Of a stretch of 64,000 nucleotides of DNA, positions 61,497 to 64,000 are shown one piece after another. A model generated the notes under the pieces. That model saw only the letters and a list, made by a program, of their open reading frames with translations. It was not told the origin of the DNA and did not search any database. Position numbers and translations under genes: made by a program. Origin of the DNA: Epiperipatus broadwayi. Lineage: Eukaryota > Onychophora > Udeonychophora > Euonychophora > Peripatidae. Location of the stretch: assembly GCA_028023455.1 (NCBI GenBank), contig JAQFVV010012396.1, positions 10,270,085 to 10,334,084 on the forward strand. The letters are read 5' to 3'. Position 1 is the stretch's first letter. Every line of letters starts with the position of its first letter.

Positions 61497-61774
61497 AAAT
61501 CATCTATGCTCTTTATTACTGTTTTACAATGCTTTAATTACAACCCTCTATGATAGTTTTGATTGCCCCAGCAGTCTTCTTCAGAACTTTCATTTATATC
61601 TCCAAATCTCAACTACTAAAATTTTAAAATGGTAAAATTTTAATGTTTGAATTTAGTAACTGAAATTTGAAGATATGTGAAAGTTCTGAAGAAGATTTCT
61701 GGGGCAATCGAAACTGTCATAGAGGGTTATAATTAAAGCATTATAAAACTATAATAAAGAACATAGATGATTTA
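61497..61774. mobile_element. Fold-back MITE of ~278 bp
   Basis: The left arm TAAATCATCTATG...CAACCCTCTATGATAGTTTT and the right arm AACTGTCATAGAGGGTTATA...CATAGATGATTTA are complementary over roughly 110 bp each, with small differences (ATTGCCCCAGCAGTCTTC against GAAGATTTCTGGGGCAAT). It has only a short central loop and no frame. A more eroded relative may lie near 58150-58265. Confidence 0.8.
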
Positions 61775-62324
61775 ATATTATATTATAAAAGATTTGTATG
61801 AATATGAAAAGCTATCATATATTAAATGATTTAAAAGGTAGATAGTAGAAATTCAGTACAAAGAAGTGGGTTGCCTTATAAATAATAAATAAAAGAATAA
61901 TATGTTATTTGATGATGGAATGACAAAATTACTTATTCAATCTAATGTAAATATTGACAGAAGATAATTCAGGTTTATGCTGCTACAAGTTCTCATTATG
62001 ATCATAAAGATAGATTTACATGCAGATTATATAATAACAGACTAAGTAATGTTTTGAACATTCTGTTGATAGAATTAAAAGATGTCTGAAAGATAAAAGT
62101 GCATTAGGTACATGCATATGTGGAAACAAACATGAAAAGAGATAGACTTGTAAAATTGACAGAGAAATAAAAACTGCACATTATTAATCTTTTCATTCAT
62201 AAAGATCCAAAGAAATGAGCTTGGAAAGTTTTGGATTTTGATTTTAAATTATATATTATAAGATTATAATGTGCTTAATAATTTCAACAAAAATATTATC
62301 ATTGATTAGTAATAAATAAGATAT
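61775..62324. other. AT-rich non-coding stretch
   Basis: No supported gene or named repeat. Confidence 0.45.
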
Positions 62325-62336
62325 GTTATTGTAGCA

Positions 62337-62554
62337 ACTCACTCTACAGTAATGCCACCTAGTGCAAACTACTGTAATCAATAGATGCCAGACATTTTGT
62401 TCATTTATCCCTATCTAGAGCAATATCTCCATATTAGTTTCTAACTTACGGCTGTCATCAGGATCTGAAAGCAATCCTGGCATTTATTAATTACCATAGC
62501 TTGCACTATGAAGAGAATTGCTATTTCAATAGCTTGTGCAAGGGAGAAAATGGT
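62337..62554 (-). repeat. Head-tail family copy E (diverged)
   Basis: ACTCACTCTACAGTAATGCC at the left equals the inverted tail. ATTAGTTTCTAACTTACGGC and a GGATCTGAAAGCAATCC stretch equal the arm. A fold-back GATTACCATAGCTTGCACTA follows, and GGTGATCATGTGAT at the right equals the head. Flanks GATATGTTATTGT (about 62324) and GATATGTATTTCT (about 62552) agree at 10 of 13 positions, which fits an old 13-bp duplication. Edges are approximate. Confidence 0.55.
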
Positions 62555-62579
62555 GATCATGTGATATGTATTTCTAATC

Positions 62580-63870
62580 TTCAGCAATAATCTATTGAAA
62601 TTTAGAATTATAAATAATTTTAAAATGTAAGAAGACATTCAAGATGTAGATAATAATGAAAAATCACTTAATTTCTTAGATTGCATAATATATGATAAAC
62701 ATTCTAGCACAATAAAATTGAATAATCATTGATGACTCAGATGTTGAATATTTGAGTTGATGGTTTACACTTTAATAAGAATAGCTATACAGATAAAAAC
62801 AATGACAAAAAATTCAAATTTTTTTATTAAACATAGTATGTATAGTGGAAACAATGAATACAAAGGTAATTAAAAACAACTTATCTAGATAAACTTAATG
62901 TAAAACTTTTAAATGAGTATAAGCTTTCATATTGCATTTGATTTATACATTACAAAAAGAGCATATATCTCTATAAACATCAAACATGTTACAAAAAATT
63001 TATGACAAAATATAATATTAATAAATGGCAAGGAACACTAGAAAAAAGAATGAAAACTTGAAAGATATAAAATATCATCTTGGTGTTCAGCAATAAGATA
63101 AAAATAATGCCATAGTTACTAAAACAGAGTGAACTTATGAAATATGTGAAACAATAAAAAACCAGAAAAACAAAACAGTTCATTCAGTAATAATAAATTT
63201 TAACAAAAGAGATAAAATGTAAGTAAATCAAAAATAGGAAAATTAGTGGTAAAGTTATAAATCAGATGTTTATAGATTAAGGATAAAGCAAATGGCTGGA
63301 AGAATTTTATAATAATACATATATTTAAAAAAAGATGGGGGGAAAATCAGAAATTATAAATCTATAAGTCTTATAATATTTACAGATATTTACAATTTAT
63401 TTACAGAGAAGACTAAAATGAATTAAAAAAGTTAGATATAAAAGTAGTTGTATCACAATAGATTTTAGCCATATATTAAAAAAAGTAGAAAATCTAAATT
63501 GTCATTTTGCTTTTATATTTGAAGATTACAAAAGGGTATTTAAATTAATAAGCATTTCAATTGTGATTGAGACTAGGCTCATCATGATCCTGTCAAACTC
63601 TGAAAAATATTTATCAAAATATAACATTAGTAATTAGACTGTGTGATTATATTAAAAGATTAACACTGCTCAGAGAGTGCATAACAAAATGACTCTATTC
63701 TCTAAATCTTTGATGATAATTTTGCAGGAAAGATTTTGAAAAATAAATTGCACAACAAATAAAGATTAAATAAATGGAAATTTTTTAACTTATCTGGATT
63801 TTGAAGATAGATGTTTCAGATAAAAGCCTAAAAGTAATATTAAAATGCTAATATATATATATTATAACGA
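62580..63870. other. AT-rich non-coding stretch
   Basis: No supported gene; the small minus-strand opening near 62989-63183 is a hydrophobic F/Y/L string typical of AT-rich chance frames. Confidence 0.45.
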
Positions 63871-63874
63871 TCGA

Positions 63875-63946
63875 AATGAAATTGGAGATCGAATCTAACC
63901 GCAAACTACGATATCTGCTCTACAAGGCGCCATCTAGGCATTTAAA
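63875..63946 (-). repeat. tRNA-derived SINE or tRNA-like relic, second type
   Basis: The minus strand reads TGCCTAGATGGCGCCTTGTA with AGAGCAG (A-box-like), and about 35 bp later GCGGTTAGATTCGATCTCC (B-box-like). Spacing is tRNA-like, but the arms do not pair well, so a SINE head is more likely than a functional tRNA. It differs from the five-copy family. Confidence 0.5.
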
Positions 63947-64000
63947 CCTAGAAAAATTTATAGAGTAGGCAGATACGCGCTGTTAAAATTCCACTTTATT

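Noticed and set aside
1-64000. CRISPR arrays, operons, prophage or bacterial regulatory sites
   Set aside because: No regularly spaced identical repeats or clustered frames; the window is eukaryotic.

Overview
This is a very AT-rich window from an animal nuclear genome. The visible content is one intact protein-coding gene in a landscape of decayed transposable elements. Non-LTR retrotransposon, hAT and Penelope-like remnants, tRNA-derived SINEs and a spliced-looking ankyrin/SOCS-box gene all point to an invertebrate metazoan. An arthropod, possibly a chelicerate, is my guess from the element mix and base composition; nothing here proves it. There is no bacterial or viral gene organisation, and nearly all short ORFs are chance openings in AT-rich DNA.

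Layout. 1-2.5 kb: two 3' ends of one non-LTR retrotransposon family (plus, then minus), each lying against a second repeat family with a conserved head and tail (the 'head-tail' family). 4.1-7.0 kb: a broken hAT transposon of the ZBED5/SCAND3 type. 9.4-9.7 kb: a small terminal-inverted-repeat element, with a relative at 21.1 kb. 12.0-12.6 kb: a near-perfect 233-bp inverted repeat made from the 3' end of a Penelope-like element. 13.5, 18.4-19.4 and 32.3-34.0 kb: degenerate reverse transcriptase and AP-endonuclease fragments. 15.9-17.1 kb: old local repeats. 36.3-39.5 kb: two further inverted-repeat elements and a 67-bp tandem duplication. 46.4-50.7 kb: a retrotransposon copy cut in two by a 3,114-bp insertion flanked by AGTG on both sides. 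51.0-52.7 kb: about three diverged ~0.7-kb units. 59.0-60.6 kb: the only convincing host gene, an ankyrin-repeat/SOCS-box protein of 527 residues. 61.5 kb: another inverted-repeat element. Five copies of a ~100-bp tRNA-derived SINE and several weaker tRNA-like relics are scattered through the window.

The host gene probably encodes a substrate receptor for an Elongin B/C-Cullin 5 ubiquitin ligase. The remainder looks like intergenic or long-intron DNA shaped by successive insertions. The observations most worth following up are the head-tail family, where three copies are flanked by direct repeats of exactly 13 bp, the Penelope-derived hairpin, and the 3.1-kb insertion whose class I cannot name. 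I see no new defence, biosynthetic or signalling system. Coordinates of repeat edges are by eye, and no alignment or database search was run.
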